Positions 61,453-64,000 of a stretch of 64,000 nt of DNA are shown here, piece after piece. This stretch comes from Pinibacter aurantiacus (lineage in GTDB: Bacteria > Bacteroidota > Bacteroidia > Chitinophagales > Chitinophagaceae): assembly GCF_019130065.1 (NCBI RefSeq), contig NZ_JAHSPG010000018.1, forward strand, positions 186,001 to 250,000, read 5' to 3'. Made by a program: the position numbers and the translations under genes. Within the stretch, counting starts at the first letter, position 1. Each line of letters starts with the position of its first letter. The notes below the pieces were generated by a model, which was not told the DNA's origin, ran no database searches, and worked only from the letters and a program-made list of their open reading frames with translations.

Positions 61453-64000
61453 CTAGGCTGCATCCGATTTGCCTTTGCCTGTTTTTGAACCAACGGAATT
61501 GAGGATGTTGACAATAGCAACCACGGCTGTTCCTAATCCAGTAAGAGCGCCAATCGCTTTGGTATATACCAGGTTTTGTGTAACACCCAGGAAGATAAGT
61601 ACAGCGATACCGCAGAAGATGAGCAACCCGTTGAGTTTGCCCCATCTACTATTTTGAGCATGTTTGTGATTTATTTTTTCCAGCTCTTCTTTGCCAATGG
61701 CAGTAACAACAAAGTTTCTGAAACTTCGGTTGAATATATGCAAGCCCCCGTCTTCCCGAATGATGATACCTCTGCTAATGAGCAAATTCAAACTGAACTT
61801 ATTTGTGGTGTTCACCAGTCCATCCTCTGCGAGGTCATACAGTACAAACTTTTCATTTTCGGTTAATGTGTTCCACAAGACTTTGTAAAAATTATGAGCA
61901 ATGGCTTGTATTTTAAGTGTAATGGCATCTGATAAACGATAGGGGTGATTTGTTGGGTCAACAGAAATTGTTTTTCCGAGTTCATTAAGGAAGAATGTGA
62001 ATTGGGTTTCACATGCAATGTGGCGCTTTACATCATCTTTATCATTTATGTCTGCATCTTTAATGGGTTCCAGGGGATGAACGACTGTTGTGAATTTACC
62101 TAATAGTGCATCCATTCGATCTCTTAATATATCTTTTACCGGCGCGTCTTTGCTGTCTATCATTCCGCGCATTTCTGTAGCTATAATAATCGGATGTTTT
62201 GATGTAAGTATAATTATGGATCTCTCGAATTGGAGTATTTTATCGAGAAAGAACACTTTCCTTTTTACCAACAACAAGTCTGAAAAGCCGTCTTCAAAAT
62301 TAGTAACATATAAAGGGCTGCTCAAATTTTTGGTCTTTAAATCCAGTTCATGCGATTTAAATGCTTTATAGAAATCTTCGTCCTTCTCGGATTTGCACAA
62401 AACTTTGAAGTCAAAATAATAAGGCGCATTTTCTTTCCGTTCCTGTTCACTATTTAGCTTTTCGATATGCTTCTTATACTCGTCGACTAAAGCAACAATT
62501 ATCATTTTCTTTTTAGCTACTTGCTCTTCTTCCAGTTTCCTGTCAAATAAGTCAACAGCGGCCATATAAAGAACATCTTTTCCGAAAACTTTTTTAATGA
62601 TAAACAACAAGGCAAAAAAGAATGAAGACAACATTACGAGAAAGATTGTCCAGAATATCCAGCCATCATGTCTAAGTCCGGGTGATTGATAAAGTATTTT
62701 TTCCGGATCAGCATCGATGGACCAGTATGTATTTGGTTTTGACGACAGTGGTATAAATGTGGTACTGGCAACGTGTTTTCTCAAAATATTGTTATAACTC
62801 AGCGAGCCGTCATCTGCATTGGTTTGGTAAAAATCGTCATTTTCAAATGTCAGGTTTCCAAAAAGGCGACCACATGAATTGAAAATCTTTGCCGCAATTA
62901 CATCTGTTCGTTCGAGCAAAGTGTCCTCGTGATTTGATCCTGACGTATTGAATTTTGAAATATCGGCATTGTCTCTGTATACATTTGGGGCGCTGGTTAT
63001 CTCATCCGGTGTCAAATGGCTTTTTGCAAATTGCTGAACCATGCTAACCTGCTTGAATCTTGCCATTAGGTTTTGCTCATAATTGAATGAGCTGGTGTAA
63101 AAAAACATTGCAGGTATTCCGCTGGTTATGATCATTCTTGTAAAAAGCATAATGGTGTACCAGGCGATGTATCTGTCGGAGCCGTTTTCTAAACTGGCTT
63201 CATTATTCTGTTTGTTAGTTTTCAACTTTGTACTTCGGAAATACCGCTGAACTAACCAAACCAGTGTAAGGAACAGTATATACAGAAATATGCGCCATAC
63301 CTCGGTTTTTAGAATGGCAATCGCTGCTATCAGGTAAATGGCAATTAAAATTATTAAGCCGATTGTGCAGCGTCTTTTAAATCTTTTATAATTCGTTTGT
63401 TGGGTCGTGTATTTTTCCCAGAAGAGAATGTTCAGGAACAAGGTTAATAGTGGAAGGGTAAGAATTAGAATTAAAAGAAAATATATGAAGGAAGTTGCAT
63501 CAAAGAGGTAGATGCATAACAGCGTTACAAGAACAATAGTAAAGTAGATGGTGGCGTGAATATATTCTTTTTCTGAAGAGCGGCGCGGCCAAAGCCAACT
63601 CGTGACAAAAAACTGTTTCTTAAACGGAGATCTCCTCGCGGATGTAAATATCATTACTGCAAGATCCACCAATGTAATAATCAAAAACCAAAAGATCATT
63701 GACATGGAGAACGAGAATGTTTGAACATCCCGGCTGTCAATATAGGTACGGTTTCTCATGACTAAGATGCTGTATCGATAGCCCTTTAGAGGAGTCATCC
63801 ATACATCATAGTTCTTTTCAAAGTAAGTGGCTTTGCAGTGGAATTTGAATCGCCCTTTGAGACTGCTCTTCAGGCCATCATCAGAAAGATTTGAAAGTTC
63901 TTCAAAAATATTTTCGTTTAAATTTTTATCGGATTTGGAATGATATCGAACAAGGCCACTACTATCCACAATCATAACAGAGTAGCCCAGCGGGAGTATC
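61453..64000 (-). CDS. Membrane sensor with Cache-like segment, degenerate ATPase-like region and winged helix (5' end outside window)
   Basis: The minus-strand frame is open to the window edge, so the N-terminus is missing; a Met 25 bases inside is not a credible start. The first residues (YSVMIVDSSGLVRYHSKSDK ... LKGYRYSILVMRNRTY) look like the end of a Cache sensor domain. About six membrane segments follow, with a second extracytoplasmic loop of ~150 residues. The cytoplasmic part has FFLDKILQFERSIIILTSKH, a STAND-ATPase-like strand without a visible Walker A motif, then LWNTLTENEKFVLYDLAEDG ... LISRGIIIREDGGLHIFNRS, a winged-helix-like block. Two terminal helices close it. A signal-transduction role is inferred; function unknown. 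Confidence 0.6.
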   Translation of the reverse strand, partial: ILPLGYSVMIVDSSGLVRYHSKSDKNLNENIFEELSNLSDDGLKSSLKGRFKFHCKATYFEKNYDVWMTPLKGYRYSILVMRNRTYIDSRDVQTFSFSMSMIFWFLIITLVDLAVMIFTSARRSPFKKQFFVTSWLWPRRSSEKEYIHATIYFTIVLVTLLCIYLFDATSFIYFLLILILTLPLLTLFLNILFWEKYTTQQTNYKRFKRRCTIGLIILIAIYLIAAIAILKTEVWRIFLYILFLTLVWLVQRYFRSTKLKTNKQNNEASLENGSDRYIAWYTIMLFTRMIITSGIPAMFFYTSSFNYEQNLMARFKQVSMVQQFAKSHLTPDEITSAPNVYRDNADISKFNTSGSNHEDTLLERTDVIAAKIFNSCGRLFGNLTFENDDFYQTNADDGSLSYNNILRKHVASTTFIPLSSKPNTYWSIDADPEKILYQSPGLRHDGWIFWTIFLVMLSSFFFALLFIIKKVFGKDVLYMAAVDLFDRKLEEEQVAKKKMIIVALVDEYKKHIEKLNSEQERKENAPYYFDFKVLCKSEKDEDFYKAFKSHELDLKTKNLSSPLYVTNFEDGFSDLLLVKRKVFFLDKILQFERSIIILTSKHPIIIATEMRGMIDSKDAPVKDILRDRMDALLGKFTTVVHPLEPIKDADINDKDDVKRHIACETQFTFFLNELGKTISVDPTNHPYRLSDAITLKIQAIAHNFYKVLWNTLTENEKFVLYDLAEDGLVNTTNKFSLNLLISRGIIIREDGGLHIFNRSFRNFVVTAIGKEELEKINHKHAQNSRWGKLNGLLIFCGIAVLIFLGVTQNLVYTKAIGALTGLGTAVVAIVNILNSVGSKTGKGKSDAA

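Overview
The window looks like a chromosomal segment of a Bacteroidota bacterium. The evidence is two SusC/SusD pairs, a one-protein hybrid two-component regulator, AT-rich spacers with weak ribosome-binding sites, and many secreted carbohydrate-active enzymes. A soil or freshwater member of Chitinophagaceae is my best guess, but no rRNA or marker gene is present to prove it.

Region 1 (1-24.9 kb) is a polysaccharide utilization locus (PUL). A divergent GntR-type regulator, cut by the window edge, faces susC, susD and a DUF5017 lipoprotein. A tightly packed run follows: three large secreted proteins that are mutually homologous in their C-terminal halves (toroid A, B and C), two SGNH hydrolases, a GH3 with a PA14 insert, a cytoplasmic flavoprotein of the FAD_oxidored type with a discoidin-like tail, and a sodium:solute symporter. 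Stop/start overlaps of 1-11 bases tie much of it into one operon. The substrate is not evident, and this is the best candidate here for an undescribed degradation pathway.

Region 2 (25-28.8 kb) is accessory DNA: an alpha/beta hydrolase, two small orphan proteins each followed by a copy of a ~190-bp repeat, large palindromes, a structured leader before a small ORF, and a 201-bp MITE-like element with 18-bp terminal inverted repeats and a 9-bp target duplication.

Region 3 (28.8-36 kb) holds the widespread but uncharacterized pair of a diheme-cytochrome-type lipoprotein and a parallel beta-helix lipoprotein, with a TonB-dependent receptor and a TetR regulator. The TetR gene diverges from a flavin monooxygenase-like gene across a 15-bp-arm palindrome.

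Region 4 (36-41.5 kb) has a 'mobile mystery' A/B pair (Xre-type protein plus Fic protein) behind four operator-like repeats about 33 bp apart, two tiny ORFs, a phosphofructokinase, an NTF2-like protein, and an AraC regulator beside a short-chain dehydrogenase.

Region 5 (41.5-61.1 kb) is a pectin PUL: GH28, hybrid two-component sensor, SusC, SusD, acetylesterase, GH28, CE8 pectin methylesterase, GH95 and two tandem CE12 esterases. Together they would bind pectin at the surface, strip methyl and acetyl esters, release galacturonic acid and remove fucose or galactose side residues. No polysaccharide lyase is present.

The right edge (61.4-64 kb) carries a truncated multi-pass membrane protein with a Cache-like sensor segment and a cytoplasmic part that looks like a degenerate ATPase plus winged helix. 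No tRNA, rRNA or CRISPR array was seen.
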